A stretch of DNA of 36,479 nt, taken from positions 1 to 36,479 of the forward strand of contig DAHXOZ010000011.1 of the NCBI GenBank assembly GCA_027364635.1, written 5' to 3'. The DNA is from a bacterium (GTDB lineage: Bacteria > Bacteroidota > Bacteroidia > Chitinophagales > Chitinophagaceae). The notes under the pieces were generated by a model. That model was not told the origin of the DNA. It worked only from the letters and a program-made list of their open reading frames with translations, and did not search any database. Each line of letters starts with the position of its first letter. Positions within the stretch are counted from its first letter, which is position 1. Shown here in pieces: positions 9,000-17,843 of this stretch. A program made the position numbers and the translations under genes.

Positions 9000-9740
9000 T
9001 TGAATACCACTACCCTTTGTTTTGATTTTGGAAATACACTTTTAAAATGCGGTGTATTCGAAACCGGCCAATTAACCGAAGTTCTTACATTAGAAAATGA
9101 CGATCCGGAAACGATCAACCGGCTTTTGGATAAATACAAACCCAAACATACTATCCTTTCTTCTGTTATTGATCACAATGCTGAAATTGAAAAGTTGCTG
9201 GCTGAGAAAAGCTCATTTTTAAAACTAAACGCTTCAATAAAATTGCCGTTTACAACTCCTGTTGGTAAACCGGAAACTATCGGTGCCGACAGGTTGGCAC
9301 TGGCAGCATTTGCTTCATTTTTTTATAAAGATCAAAACACACTTGTTATTGCCTTGGGCTCGTGCATCACTTACAACTTTATTAATAAATACAATAGTTT
9401 CAACGGAGGAAGTATTTCGCCGGGAATGGAAATGCGTTTCAAGGCATTAAACCATTATACAGCTAAACTACCTTTGGTAAAAGTTGATTGGAATTTCCCT
9501 CTGATTGGTTACGATACTACTACCAATATACTCAGTGGAGTATTGCAGGGAATGGCATCGGAAATTGATGGAATTATTGATGAATACAAAAAAAAGTTTG
9601 AGAAATTTAACGTGCTTTTAACCGGTGGCGATACCGCCAATTTTGTAAGGCATCTTAAAAATAAGATATTTGCCGACCCCTATTTGATTCTTAAGGGCTT
9701 ATATGCAATCAGCAAATACAATGAAGATATTAAAAATTAA
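9000..9740 (+). CDS. coaX: type III pantothenate kinase (CoaX), with substitutions at the central acidic motif
   Basis: ATP-dependent phosphorylation of pantothenate, the first step of CoA synthesis. The 246-residue ASKHA-fold protein shows the phosphate-1 motif CFDFGNTLLKCGVF (Asp near residue 9), ETIGADRLALAAFA (about 93-106) and GGSISPGMEMRFKAL. The motif usually written DxGTAxTxD reads ALGSCITYN here (about 118-126), so both acidic positions are replaced. The start is a TTG at 9000, as no ATG precedes the DFGN motif in frame. The 3' end overlaps the next gene by 20 bp. The cluster coaX, outer-membrane protein, lptC matches an arrangement I recall from other Bacteroidota. Confidence 0.88.
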   Translation: MNTTTLCFDFGNTLLKCGVFETGQLTEVLTLENDDPETINRLLDKYKPKHTILSSVIDHNAEIEKLLAEKSSFLKLNASIKLPFTTPVGKPETIGADRLALAAFASFFYKDQNTLVIALGSCITYNFINKYNSFNGGSISPGMEMRFKALNHYTAKLPLVKVDWNFPLIGYDTTTNILSGVLQGMASEIDGIIDEYKKKFEKFNVLLTGGDTANFVRHLKNKIFADPYLILKGLYAISKYNEDIKN

Positions 9741-11028
9741 ATTCACCTGTTTCATACTGGCTGCGTTACCGCTCTTTTGCTTTGCCCAGCTAAATTCGCC
9801 TTATTCAAGGTACGGAGTGGGCAACCTGGTTTCCCAGGCAAATATCGCCAATCGGGGGATGGGTGGCATTTCTGCTGCTTATACTGATCCTACTTCAATC
9901 AATACCATCAACCCTGCCAGTTATAGCGACTTGATATATTCAACCCTCGATATAGGATTGGAATACGACGGATTAAATTTAAAAAGCAAAACCCCTCAGG
10001 GAATTTTTAAATCTAATTATGGTATTGTTCCTTACCTGGAAATTGGTTTTCCTTTATTGAGAGGAAATAAAAAAGCCGAAAAGCATAAAATATCTTTGGG
10101 CATGGCCTTTGGCTTAAAACCTATAACAAGAATCAATTACAAAATAGGAAGCAGTACCTTTTCTATAGACAGTTCGCTTACAAGTTATGAAGGCTCAGGA
10201 GGTGTAAACGAAGCTTTTGTAGGTACGGGAATAAGAATTAAAAATTTTAGCATCGGCTTTAATACAGGCTATCTTTTTGGACAAAAAAATTATGATACCC
10301 GGTTAATATTCAACAACGATTCTTTGAATTATTATAAAACCCATTACGGATCTCAAACCCGCTTTGGAGGAATGTTCCTGGATGCGGGGATTCAATATTT
10401 AGCAAGAATAAATAAGAGCGCAATCATTTTCGGCGCCTACGGAACGCTTCAAAGAAAATATAACGGAACGAAAGATGATCTGTTAGAAACGTTTAATTAC
10501 AATGTTCAGACACTAGCGCCTCAGCCAATAGATACCATTTCTTATATTTCCGGGCAAAAAGGAAAAGTACAAATGCCCGCAACCCTTGGCGGAGGTATCG
10601 CTTTTTCTAACGAACACTTACTAATTGGCGCTGATTATGAAACTACCAAATGGAGTAATTATAGTTTCTTTGGTCAAAAAGATTTTGTAAAAAACAGTTG
10701 GAACGCAAAAATTGGCATTCAGTATTTGCCTGCTTCATCAGGTACCTCCGGTTATTTTAATTTTGTAAAATACAGGGCAGGAGTTTCTTTTGGGCAAGAT
10801 TATATTGATGTGGAAAACTCTCTTCCTGTTTATACAGTAAGTGTTGGCGGTTCTTTCCCTCTAAAATTAAAACGTAGCTTTTATGATCACCAGTACAGCA
10901 TCATGAACTTTACTTTTGAATATGGAAACCGTGGTAACAATAACAATAATCTTACCGAAAATATTTACAAAGTGAGCCTCGGCTTCTCTCTTAGTGATAT
11001 CTGGTTCCTGAGGCAGAAATATCAATAG
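9721..11028 (+). CDS. outer-membrane beta-barrel protein of the NSPYSRYG family
   Basis: Begins MKILKIKFTCFILAALPLFC with a signal peptide cleaved near CFAQ. The mature end is LNSPYSRYGVGNL, followed by NRGMGGISAAYTDPTSINTINPASY. This start is characteristic of a conserved Bacteroidota outer-membrane family related in layout to FadL/OmpP1 proteins. The remainder alternates polar and hydrophobic residues in short strands, as in a beta-barrel, ending VSLGFSLSDIWFLRQKYQ. I chose the ATG at 9721 because upstream codons would extend ahead of the signal peptide. It overlaps coaX, so translation may be coupled. Its function is unknown; it may be a transport or assembly protein. Confidence 0.8.
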   Translation: MKILKIKFTCFILAALPLFCFAQLNSPYSRYGVGNLVSQANIANRGMGGISAAYTDPTSINTINPASYSDLIYSTLDIGLEYDGLNLKSKTPQGIFKSNYGIVPYLEIGFPLLRGNKKAEKHKISLGMAFGLKPITRINYKIGSSTFSIDSSLTSYEGSGGVNEAFVGTGIRIKNFSIGFNTGYLFGQKNYDTRLIFNNDSLNYYKTHYGSQTRFGGMFLDAGIQYLARINKSAIIFGAYGTLQRKYNGTKDDLLETFNYNVQTLAPQPIDTISYISGQKGKVQMPATLGGGIAFSNEHLLIGADYETTKWSNYSFFGQKDFVKNSWNAKIGIQYLPASSGTSGYFNFVKYRAGVSFGQDYIDVENSLPVYTVSVGGSFPLKLKRSFYDHQYSIMNFTFEYGNRGNNNNNLTENIYKVSLGFSLSDIWFLRQKYQ

Positions 11029-11084
11029 ATATAATGATACCTTTTTTGCATGATGAATAATTATCTTCATGCAATATTTTGCAA

Positions 11085-11660
11085 ATGAATGATCTGAAAT
11101 ACCATACTTCCATTTTTTTTACAGCATTGGTTCTTCTCAGTTGCTTTTTTATTTCATGCGAAAATTCCCTGGAGGATATCAATAAAATTACAGCCAAAAG
11201 AATAGGGATTGAAACAGCTAAAGACGTAAAAATAATTTACAGTATCGGCAGCGTAACTAAATCCCGGATAACGGCACCGCTAATGTTACGCCATGAGGAA
11301 GCCGTTCCTTATGTCGAGTTTACAAAAACCATCCACGCGGATTTTTTTAATGACACTTTAGGCATAGAAAGCAAGTTGGATGCGCATTATGCAAAATATT
11401 ATGAAACAGAAAGTAAAGTTTTTTTAAAAGATAGTGTGGTGGTTATCAATATGAAGGGCGATACGCTTTATTGCAATGAATTATATTGGGATCGTAAAAG
11501 AACCGGGGAAGAATTTTATACTGATAAACCCGTTCGCATCCGCACCCCCACAGAGATTTTAGATGGTGACGGCCTCGATGCTCCACAGGATTTTCACAAC
11601 TGGCATTTAATAAATGGCAGGGGAATTGTAAGAGTAAACTCGTCAGAATTTCCGGAGTAA
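11085..11660 (+). CDS. lptC: LptC-like LPS export periplasmic lipoprotein
   Basis: The LptC family bridges the LptBFG exporter to LptA in the periplasm to move LPS to the outer membrane. This 191-residue protein starts MNDLKYHTSIFFTALVLLSC, and a hydrophobic segment leads to two candidate lipidation cysteines (LLSC at 20 or FISC at 25). The core shows the beta-jellyroll pattern typical of LptC: KDVKIIYSIGSVTKSRITAP, then VPYVEFTKTIHADFFND, ETESKVFLKDSVVVINMKGD and LYCNELYWDRKRTGEEFYT. The ATG at 11085 is preferred over a TTG two codons upstream. It sits 56 bp after the outer-membrane protein gene in the same cluster. Confidence 0.88.
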   Translation: MNDLKYHTSIFFTALVLLSCFFISCENSLEDINKITAKRIGIETAKDVKIIYSIGSVTKSRITAPLMLRHEEAVPYVEFTKTIHADFFNDTLGIESKLDAHYAKYYETESKVFLKDSVVVINMKGDTLYCNELYWDRKRTGEEFYTDKPVRIRTPTEILDGDGLDAPQDFHNWHLINGRGIVRVNSSEFPE

Positions 11661-11710
11661 CTCTCAAAGAAAATTCTTCTTTCTTATCTTCATTCAAAAA
11701 AATTATAATT

Positions 11711-12700
11711 ATGGATTATAGACGATTAGGAAAATCAGGTTTACAATTAAGTGTTTTAAGTTATGGAAGTTGGGTAAGTTTTAAAAACCAGGTTGATGAT
11801 AAAATTGCCGATACTTTAATGGGAATTGCTTACGATAACGGTATTAATTTTTTTGATAACGCCGAAGGTTATGCAAATGGCGAAAGTGAAAAAATAATGG
11901 GCAGGGTGCTGAAAATGAAAAACTGGGAAAGAAGTTCATTTACTGTTTCCTCAAAAGTTTTTTTCGGCATTCATGGTAAAGATAATAAGCCCAACCAAAA
12001 AGGGTTAAGCCGAAAGCATGTTATAGAAGCCTGCCATGAAGCCTTACAAAGATTGCAGGTAGAATATTTGGATTTGTATTTTTGTCATCGACCTGATAAA
12101 AACACGCCGATTGAAGAAACCGTTTGGGCGATGAACACCTTAATTCAGCAAGGAAAAATTTTGTATTGGGGAACCAGCGAATGGAGCGGCGTTGAAATTA
12201 TGGAAGCGCATCGTGTGGCCCGGGAATATAAATTGATAGGCCCCACAATGGAACAATCGCAATACAATCTTTTTGAACGGGGAAAAATTGAAAAAGATTA
12301 TTTAGGCATTTATGAAACAGTCGGACTCGGCACCACCATTTGGAGCCCGCTCGCCTCAGGATTGTTAACCGGAAAGTACAACAACGGAATTCCTGCAGAT
12401 TCAAGATTGGCATTGGAAGATATGAGTTGGCTTAAAGACCGGGTGCTTGTTGATGATAAAATAAATAAAGTAAAACAGTTAACTGAAGTTTCAAAAGAAT
12501 TAGACGTTTCAACTGCGGCACTTGCAATTGCATGGTGTATTAAAAATCCGCATGTTACCACTGCCATTTTAGGAGCCACAAAAAAGGAACAGTTGATGGA
12601 CAATTTAAAAGCGCTTGAAGTAGTTGAAAAACTTACTCCTGAAGTTTTGGAAAAAATTGAAAAGATCATGCAATCAAAACCGGTTATAGACGAATTTTAA
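11711..12700 (+). CDS. aldo/keto reductase, potassium-channel beta-subunit-like
   Basis: NADPH-dependent reductase of the AKR TIM-barrel superfamily. The 329-residue protein carries the catalytic tetrad: Asp49 and Tyr54 in FFDNAEGYANGESE, Lys82 in TVSSKVFFG, and His near 126 in LYFCHRPD. Later, SQYNLFERG and TTIWSPLASGLLTGKYN are typical of the Kv-beta/YghZ-like branch. The substrate is unknown. The OsmC gene follows after 42 bp on the same strand, and the pair may share the terminator at 13188. That suggests an oxidative or carbonyl-stress role, which is inference. Confidence 0.93.
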   Translation: MDYRRLGKSGLQLSVLSYGSWVSFKNQVDDKIADTLMGIAYDNGINFFDNAEGYANGESEKIMGRVLKMKNWERSSFTVSSKVFFGIHGKDNKPNQKGLSRKHVIEACHEALQRLQVEYLDLYFCHRPDKNTPIEETVWAMNTLIQQGKILYWGTSEWSGVEIMEAHRVAREYKLIGPTMEQSQYNLFERGKIEKDYLGIYETVGLGTTIWSPLASGLLTGKYNNGIPADSRLALEDMSWLKDRVLVDDKINKVKQLTEVSKELDVSTAALAIAWCIKNPHVTTAILGATKKEQLMDNLKALEVVEKLTPEVLEKIEKIMQSKPVIDEF

Positions 12701-12742
12701 AAAAACATAAAAAATTTTTAATCATTAAAAAAACATAAAAAA

Positions 12743-13165
12743 ATGAGCAAATATGCAAACGCCGAATGGCAGGGAACAGGAAAAGAAGGCAAAGGAACAT
12801 TAACTACTGAAACAAAATATTTAAACAACACGCCTTTTACTTATGCTACACGTTTTGGTGAAGCGAAAGACGGCACCAATCCTGAAGAATTAGTTGCCGC
12901 CGCTCATGCCGGATGCTTTTCGATGAAATTAAGTTTTGTTTTGAATGAAGCAGGTTTTACTCCCGATAAGATTGAAACCAAATGTGAGATCACTTTAGCA
13001 AATGGTGCTATTTCTAAATCGCATCTTACATTAAATGCGAAAGTACCCGGTATCAGCAAAGAAAAATTTGATGAGTGCGCTAAAAATGCAAAAGAAAATT
13101 GCCCTATTTCAAAATCGCTGAATACCAATATTGATATTTCAATGGAGGCTACTTTAAGTGAATAA
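12743..13165 (+). CDS. OsmC-family peroxidase
   Basis: Thiol-dependent reduction of organic hydroperoxides. The 140-residue protein matches the OsmC subgroup: MSKYANAEWQGTGKEGKG at the start, NPEELVAAAHAGCFSMKLSF with the peroxidatic Cys58, and ENCPISKSLNTNIDI with the resolving Cys120. The third cysteine (81) and fourth (112) are probably not catalytic. The start is preceded by an A-rich leader with no Shine-Dalgarno. A strong terminator lies 23 bp past the stop codon. Confidence 0.94.
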   Translation: MSKYANAEWQGTGKEGKGTLTTETKYLNNTPFTYATRFGEAKDGTNPEELVAAAHAGCFSMKLSFVLNEAGFTPDKIETKCEITLANGAISKSHLTLNAKVPGISKEKFDECAKNAKENCPISKSLNTNIDISMEATLSE

Positions 13166-13187
13166 TTTTTTTAAAAATAAAATGCTG

Positions 13188-13219
13188 ACGGCTACTTATA
13201 GAAAGTGGCCGTTTTTTTT
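13188..13219 (+). terminator. rho-independent terminator after osmC
   Basis: A 10-bp stem (ACGGCTACTT with AAGTGGCCGT, one G-T pair) around a 5-base loop, followed at once by eight T residues. It is placed to end the aldo/keto reductase-OsmC transcript. Confidence 0.88.
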
Positions 13220-13351
13220 GCAGCTATTCTTCAGTAAATAAACAAATAAAAGGAATTTTTTCTCACTCAAAAAGAGTTTACCGTTCAACCAAACAATTAC
13301 ATTTTCTTTTCCACTTCCCTTATATTGCATTGTATTTTTTAATTATTGTTT

Positions 13352-14242
13352 ATGTCAATACTTACTGTCGAAAATCTTTCCAAATCTTATGGAAGAATAC
13401 AGGCACTGAAAAATGTAAGTTTTTCTGTTCCCGAAGGAACAGTTTTTGGAATCCTCGGACCCAATGGAAGTGGAAAGACAACCACCCTCGGAACCATCTG
13501 TGATATTTTAAAACCCACTTCAGGAACGTACAAGCTTTTTGGTGAACCGGCTTCTGCAGAAAATCGCAGAAGAATCGGAACCTTATTGGAAACGCCAAAT
13601 TTTTATCACTATTTATCCGGCGTAAAAAACCTTGAAATAGCGGCAGAAATAAAACAACATGGCAAAGAGGATATTGACCGCGTTTTGGAAATGGTAGATC
13701 TCACCAAAAGAAAAGATTCAAAGTTCAGCACCTATTCCCTGGGAATGAAACAACGGTTGGCCATAGCATCTTGCCTGCTGGGAAGCCCGTCAGTATTGAT
13801 CTTCGACGAGCCTACCAACGGGCTCGATCCTGTGGGAATTGCTGAAATAAGAGAGCTTATGAAAAGATTATACCGTGAAGGAAAAACGATCATCATGGCA
13901 AGTCATTTATTAGATGAAGTGGAAAAAGTTTGTACAGACGTTGCCATTTTAAAAAGAGGCGAATTAATTGTTTCAGGAAAAGTAAATGAAATTTTATCCA
14001 ATGAAGATATGGTTGAAGTAGCAGCGAAAGATCATGCAAAATTGTTAGAGGTGCTAAATGCACTGCCTGAAAAAACAAGAGTAATTGATGAACAAAATGT
14101 GGTAAAAGTTTTCTTTCCTGTAGGCAAATCTGATCTTTCTGCTGTAAACAGTTATTGCTTCAATAACGGTGTTGTACTCAATCATCTTACACTTAAAAAA
14201 CAAAGCCTTGAAGCAAGGTTTTTTGAACTGACCAATAATTAA
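13352..14242 (+). CDS. ABC transporter ATP-binding protein (ABC-2 type exporter)
   Basis: A 296-residue ATPase that energises the membrane partner encoded 5 bp downstream. Walker A is GPNGSGKTTT (about 36-45), the signature is YSLGMKQRLAIA (about 128-139), and Walker B is VLIFDEPTNGLDP (about 147-159), followed by the H-loop in ASHLLDEVEK. The C-terminal 90 residues form an accessory domain (LSNEDMVEVAAKDHAKLLEV), as in CcmA/NatA-like exporter ATPases. The start ATG at 13352 follows an upstream TTG two codons earlier, which I consider less likely. The substrate is unknown. Confidence 0.95.
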   Translation: MSILTVENLSKSYGRIQALKNVSFSVPEGTVFGILGPNGSGKTTTLGTICDILKPTSGTYKLFGEPASAENRRRIGTLLETPNFYHYLSGVKNLEIAAEIKQHGKEDIDRVLEMVDLTKRKDSKFSTYSLGMKQRLAIASCLLGSPSVLIFDEPTNGLDPVGIAEIRELMKRLYREGKTIIMASHLLDEVEKVCTDVAILKRGELIVSGKVNEILSNEDMVEVAAKDHAKLLEVLNALPEKTRVIDEQNVVKVFFPVGKSDLSAVNSYCFNNGVVLNHLTLKKQSLEARFFELTNN

Positions 14243-14247
14243 TTGTT

Positions 14248-15036
14248 ATGCTACATCTTTTAAAAATTGAATGGCTCAAAGTAAAAAATTACAAAGCGTT
14301 CTGGATATTTATCATTCTTTATTTGTTCGCTATTCTCGGCATCAATTACATTGGTTATTATATTAATGAAATAACTGTAGAAAGCATGCCTGCAAGCCAG
14401 GTTTTGTTGGGAACACCCTATGCCTTTCCCAAAGTTTGGCAAACTGTCGGGTTCATGAGCAGTTGGCTTTTGTATTTTCCGGGCATACTTTTTATCATGC
14501 TTCTTACCAACGAATTTAATTTCAAAACACATCGCCAGAATATCATTGACGGATGGACACGAAAAGATTTTGTTACCGTGAAATTTGTTTTCGCACTTTT
14601 ATTTTCAGCAGCGGCTACTATTTTTATTTTTTTGGTTGCCTTATTATTTGGATCAATTACCACCGGCTCTCACTTTTCTTTTTCAGGAATTGAAAACGTA
14701 GGTTACATCTTTATTCAAACGGTTGCCTACATTACATTTGCCATGTTTCTGGCCATTATTTTCAGGAAAAGCGGCGCTGCTATTGCTGTGTTTTTTTTAT
14801 ACGGATTGATTTTTGAATGGCTGATCACGCTTTTAATTAATATAAAATTTGACTTGGCTCCTGTTGGATATTTTTTGCCCCTGCAAGTCACCGACGTGAT
14901 GTTACCCATTCCATTTGGTGATAAAGTAATTTATAAAGGTGCCCCTGAAGTTTGGATAATGGTATTGGCGAGCCTTGTATACATTGGCGGTTATTACTTT
15001 TTTGCCTTAAGAAAGTTTACCAAAGAAGATTTATAG
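14248..15036 (+). CDS. ABC-2 type transporter permease
   Basis: A 262-residue membrane protein with about six hydrophobic helices: AFWIFIILYLFAILGINYIG near 20, MSSWLLYFPGILFIMLLT near 70, FVFALLFSAAATIFIFLVAL near 109-128, YIFIQTVAYITFAMFLAIIF, IAVFFLYGLIFEWLITLLIN and VWIMVLASLVYIGGYYFFAL. The start, MLHLLKIEWLKVKNYKAFW, with a short amphipathic lead helix, is typical of ABC-2 permeases. The 5-bp gap after the ATPase gene indicates cotranscription. An exported substrate cannot be named. Confidence 0.9.
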   Translation: MLHLLKIEWLKVKNYKAFWIFIILYLFAILGINYIGYYINEITVESMPASQVLLGTPYAFPKVWQTVGFMSSWLLYFPGILFIMLLTNEFNFKTHRQNIIDGWTRKDFVTVKFVFALLFSAAATIFIFLVALLFGSITTGSHFSFSGIENVGYIFIQTVAYITFAMFLAIIFRKSGAAIAVFFLYGLIFEWLITLLINIKFDLAPVGYFLPLQVTDVMLPIPFGDKVIYKGAPEVWIMVLASLVYIGGYYFFALRKFTKEDL

Positions 15037-15053
15037 AAATTTTAATAGCTATT

Positions 15054-15064
15054 AGTAAACCAAC
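15054..15064 (+). repeat. dispersed intergenic motif AGTAAACCAAC, copy C
   Basis: Core AGTAAACCAAC preceded by ATT and followed by ACCC, beginning 18 bp after the permease stop codon and in the same orientation. It lies between convergent genes, so it is not a 5' leader of either. Confidence 0.55.
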
Positions 15065-15107
15065 ACCCGCTTGAATGATGGAAGTCGGGCAGGAATAATT
15101 CAGATTT

Positions 15108-16049
15108 TTATTTTGAAGGATTGGAAATCAACTCATCAATTGCCGATTCAATGGAAGGATACAAAAAGGTAAAGCCCGTGGCTTTTATTTTTTTATCACT
15201 AACGGTAGCACTTTTTAAAATTTCTATACTTCGATTTCCGAAGATTATTTTGAGAATGAATGCAGGTACGTAAACGGGGATAAAAAATTTGTTGCGCATT
15301 TTTTGTCCTAAAGTAAGAATAAGATCCTTTTGAGTAACAGGTTTAGGCGCTACTGCGTTATAGCTTCCGTGTAAATAACTGTTTTCAATTGCTTCAGCAT
15401 ACATACGGCATAGGTCTTCAATGTGAATCCAGCTTACTACCTGTTTACCATTACCAAGGATCGGTGCAACCCCAAAATTTAAAGGTCTTTTGTATTCTTT
15501 AAAAGCACCGCCTTCTTTAGCCAATACGATTCCGGTTCTCAATTTAACAAGACGAATGCCTGGCTCAGTAACAGGCTCTGTACTTGCTTCCCATAATACA
15601 CACGTTTCACCCAAAAAATCATTGGAAGGAAGATCAGTTTCAATAAAGCCTTCTTTTCTTTCCAAAGGTTTTGGATCTTCACCATACCAACCGATAGCAG
15701 AAGCAGAAACGAACGTTTTGACGTTATGTTGATTTTCTTTTAAGCAATTAATGATCAGTTCAGCGCTTTTAGTACGACTGTCAACAATCAATTTTTTATA
15801 TTCACTGGTCCATTTTTTATCAATCACCCCTGCTCCGGCAAGGTGAATAATATGATCCGATTTTTTTACCACTTCAGCATCAATAATTTTATCTTTAACA
15901 CTCCAATAGCTGTAAAAGATCTTGGAATTTTCAGAAGACACATTTTTACGGCGGGAAAGAATGATAACATCAAACCCTCTTTCTGTTAAATGGCTTGCAA
16001 GATGCGAACCAATCAATCCTGTACCTCCGGAAATTAAAACAACTGCCAT
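15108..16049 (-). CDS. TIGR01777-family NAD(P)-dependent epimerase/oxidoreductase
   Basis: A 313-residue extended short-chain dehydrogenase-like protein (YfcH/SulA-like group). The N-terminal dinucleotide fold is AVVLISGGTGLIGSHLASHL, with the glycine motif at about residues 8-14. Further landmarks are IIHLAGAGVIDKKWT, SRTKSAELIINCL, FVSASAIGWYG and a later SWIHIEDLCRMYAEAI, followed by YNAVAPKPVTQKDL, all typical of TIGR01777 proteins. The reaction and substrate are unknown for most of this family. It is convergent with the ABC permease gene. A TAAATTTG box lies 24 bp upstream of its ATG. Confidence 0.92.
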   Translation of the reverse strand: MAVVLISGGTGLIGSHLASHLTERGFDVIILSRRKNVSSENSKIFYSYWSVKDKIIDAEVVKKSDHIIHLAGAGVIDKKWTSEYKKLIVDSRTKSAELIINCLKENQHNVKTFVSASAIGWYGEDPKPLERKEGFIETDLPSNDFLGETCVLWEASTEPVTEPGIRLVKLRTGIVLAKEGGAFKEYKRPLNFGVAPILGNGKQVVSWIHIEDLCRMYAEAIENSYLHGSYNAVAPKPVTQKDLILTLGQKMRNKFFIPVYVPAFILKIIFGNRSIEILKSATVSDKKIKATGFTFLYPSIESAIDELISNPSK

Positions 16050-16073
16050 AGTTTTTTTACTAACTTAGTTTAC

Positions 16074-16081
16074 CAAATTTA
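16074..16081 (-). promoter_or_regulatory. -7 promoter box (TAAATTTG) of the TIGR01777 gene
   Basis: The complement reads TAAATTTGG, matching TAnnTTTG, 24 bp upstream of the ATG at 16049. No clear TTG is present at -33. Confidence 0.45.
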
Positions 16082-16252
16082 GAATTTTTAAACCGACTTG
16101 GTGAATCCCTTGTTAAAAAATATCATAGGTAAAGAGTTAATAAAAGATTGGCATTTACCACATACTTATTTTTCATAAATTAGTATAGCTTTATAAAAAC
16201 TATTCAGATAACAAGAACAGCCGCAGACAAACAGAAAAATTATAGACAATTT

Positions 16253-17770
16253 ATGAAAAATCTTTTTCTATTTTTTATATTAATCACTTTTTATTCTACT
16301 GCTTTTTCACAGCAGATCACCTATTCACAGCCTGAACCGCAGGATTCACGTGCACTTAATTTTGAGATCATAGGAAAAATTAATGATAACTTTTTGGTCT
16401 ATAAAAACATCAGGAATAATTATGCGGTTTGTGCTTATGATAATTCAATGCGCCTAATCAATCGGGTTGAACTTCGTTTTATGCCCGATAACACCTTAAA
16501 TGTTGACTTTGTTGCTTATCCTGATTTTGCCTGGCTTATTTATCAATATCAAAAAAGAAGCATCATACATTGCATGGCTGTAAAAATTAATGAGGAAGGA
16601 AAATTGTTAAGTGATCCAATAGAATTAGATACAACACACATCAATTTTTTTGCAGACAATAAAATTTACAGTACGATAAACAGTGAAGACAAGTCGAAGA
16701 TCATGATTTATAAGATCCAAAGAAAAAACGGCAATTTCAATTTCACTACTTTATTATTTAATGACAGTTTGCAACTCCTGCATAAATCGAGGATCCCTAC
16801 TGATTTTGATGATAGAAAAGATCTGTTTAGCGACTTTTATGTTGACAACGAGGGAAACTTTGTATTTACCAAAGGGAATAAATCAACCACCAAAGATTAT
16901 ATTGAAGACCTTACATTGGTAACAAAAAAGCCTGACGATGATAACTTTAGTTTAAATACATTTAATCTTTCCGGGAATTTCCTGGATGCTATCAAGTTAA
17001 AAATTGATAATGTAAACAAGCATTACATCATCAACTCTTTGTATTATGAAAAAAAACATGGAAATGTTGAAGGAATTTATACTGCCGTTTGGGATATCAA
17101 CAACAAAAATATTATCACACAGGTATTTCAAAATTTGGGCGATTCAATCCGGTCAGTTGCCAAATCTAATGGCAATAATAAACTGGCGCTAAATAATTAT
17201 TTTATCCGTGATGTTGTATTGAAAAAAGATGGCGGTTTTATTTTAACTGCCGAAGATTTTTATTCCCAATCGCGCTCCAATCCATGGAACCGTTATGATT
17301 ACTTGTATGGTTACCCTTCATTTTCGCCTTATAACTATTACATGTATTCGCCTTATTCTTCTTATGGATATTACGGAGGATATCCTTACTATAATTCACG
17401 TGGCAATAACAGGTACTACTATAACAATATTCTTGTTCTTGACATGGATAAAACCGGCAGAACCGATTGGGCGACAGTGGTCAATAAAAGCCAATACGAT
17501 GATGAAACAGATAATTTTCTTTCCTATGTAATCATGCTTACAGGAGCGCAGTTGCATTTTCTATTCAACTCAATAGAAAGGCGCTCTTATCTATTGGTTG
17601 ATCACAGCGTATCCGGCTCAGGCAAGCTTACGATAAATCCTCCCTTCAAAACACTCGACAGGGGCTATCAGTTTATGCCCCGTTATGGAAAACAAGTAAG
17701 CGCATCGCAAATAATTATTCCTTGTGAGTACCGCAATTATATTTGCTTTGCAAAGATTGAATTTCCATAG
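16253..17770 (+). CDS. secreted protein of unknown function with a Tyr-rich insertion
   Basis: A 505-residue protein that I cannot assign to a named family. It begins MKNLFLFFILITFYSTAFSQ, a clear signal peptide. The mature part has repeated strand-like segments with aspartates and asparagines (for example NFLVYKNIRNNYAVCAYDN, NIKNKHY-type stretches, LVLDMDKTGRTDW) that suggest a beta-propeller-like fold; this is inference. Residues about 346-392 are a low-complexity block rich in Tyr, Pro, Gly, Ser and Asn (YDYLYGYPSFSPYNYYMYSP and onwards), probably a surface loop. No lipobox or C-terminal sorting domain is seen. A hairpin follows the stop codon. Confidence 0.75.
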   Translation: MKNLFLFFILITFYSTAFSQQITYSQPEPQDSRALNFEIIGKINDNFLVYKNIRNNYAVCAYDNSMRLINRVELRFMPDNTLNVDFVAYPDFAWLIYQYQKRSIIHCMAVKINEEGKLLSDPIELDTTHINFFADNKIYSTINSEDKSKIMIYKIQRKNGNFNFTTLLFNDSLQLLHKSRIPTDFDDRKDLFSDFYVDNEGNFVFTKGNKSTTKDYIEDLTLVTKKPDDDNFSLNTFNLSGNFLDAIKLKIDNVNKHYIINSLYYEKKHGNVEGIYTAVWDINNKNIITQVFQNLGDSIRSVAKSNGNNKLALNNYFIRDVVLKKDGGFILTAEDFYSQSRSNPWNRYDYLYGYPSFSPYNYYMYSPYSSYGYYGGYPYYNSRGNNRYYYNNILVLDMDKTGRTDWATVVNKSQYDDETDNFLSYVIMLTGAQLHFLFNSIERRSYLLVDHSVSGSGKLTINPPFKTLDRGYQFMPRYGKQVSASQIIIPCEYRNYICFAKIEFP

Positions 17771-17796
17771 AGAAAGGTGTACTCTCTTTTCTATGG
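17765..17796 (+). terminator. hairpin spanning the stop codon of the 16253 gene
   Basis: CCATAGAGAA pairs with TTTTCTATGG (10 bp including one G-T pair) around a 12-base loop that starts just past the stop codon. The following bases are T-rich only after a gap, so it is a weak terminator or a 3'-end stabilising hairpin. Confidence 0.4.
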
Positions 17797-17814
17797 GAAA
17801 CAACTTTAATTATT

Positions 17815-17822
17815 TATTTTTG
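17815..17822 (+). promoter_or_regulatory. -7 promoter box (TATTTTTG) of the 17844 gene
   Basis: TATTTTTG matches TAnnTTTG and ends 21 bp before the GTG start. No -33 TTG was found; the surrounding T-rich sequence makes a chance match possible. Confidence 0.35.
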
Positions 17823-17843
17823 TTTTTCAATTAACTATTTATT

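Noticed and set aside
11074-11082. TATTTTGC immediately before lptC as a promoter
   Set aside because: It has one base too few for TAnnTTTG and would start transcription at or after the ATG.
16061-16078. AGTTTACCAAA upstream of the TIGR01777 gene as a sixth copy of the dispersed motif
   Set aside because: The central three bases are TTA instead of AAA-type sequence, so it fails the core; it is better explained as part of the TAAATTTG promoter region.
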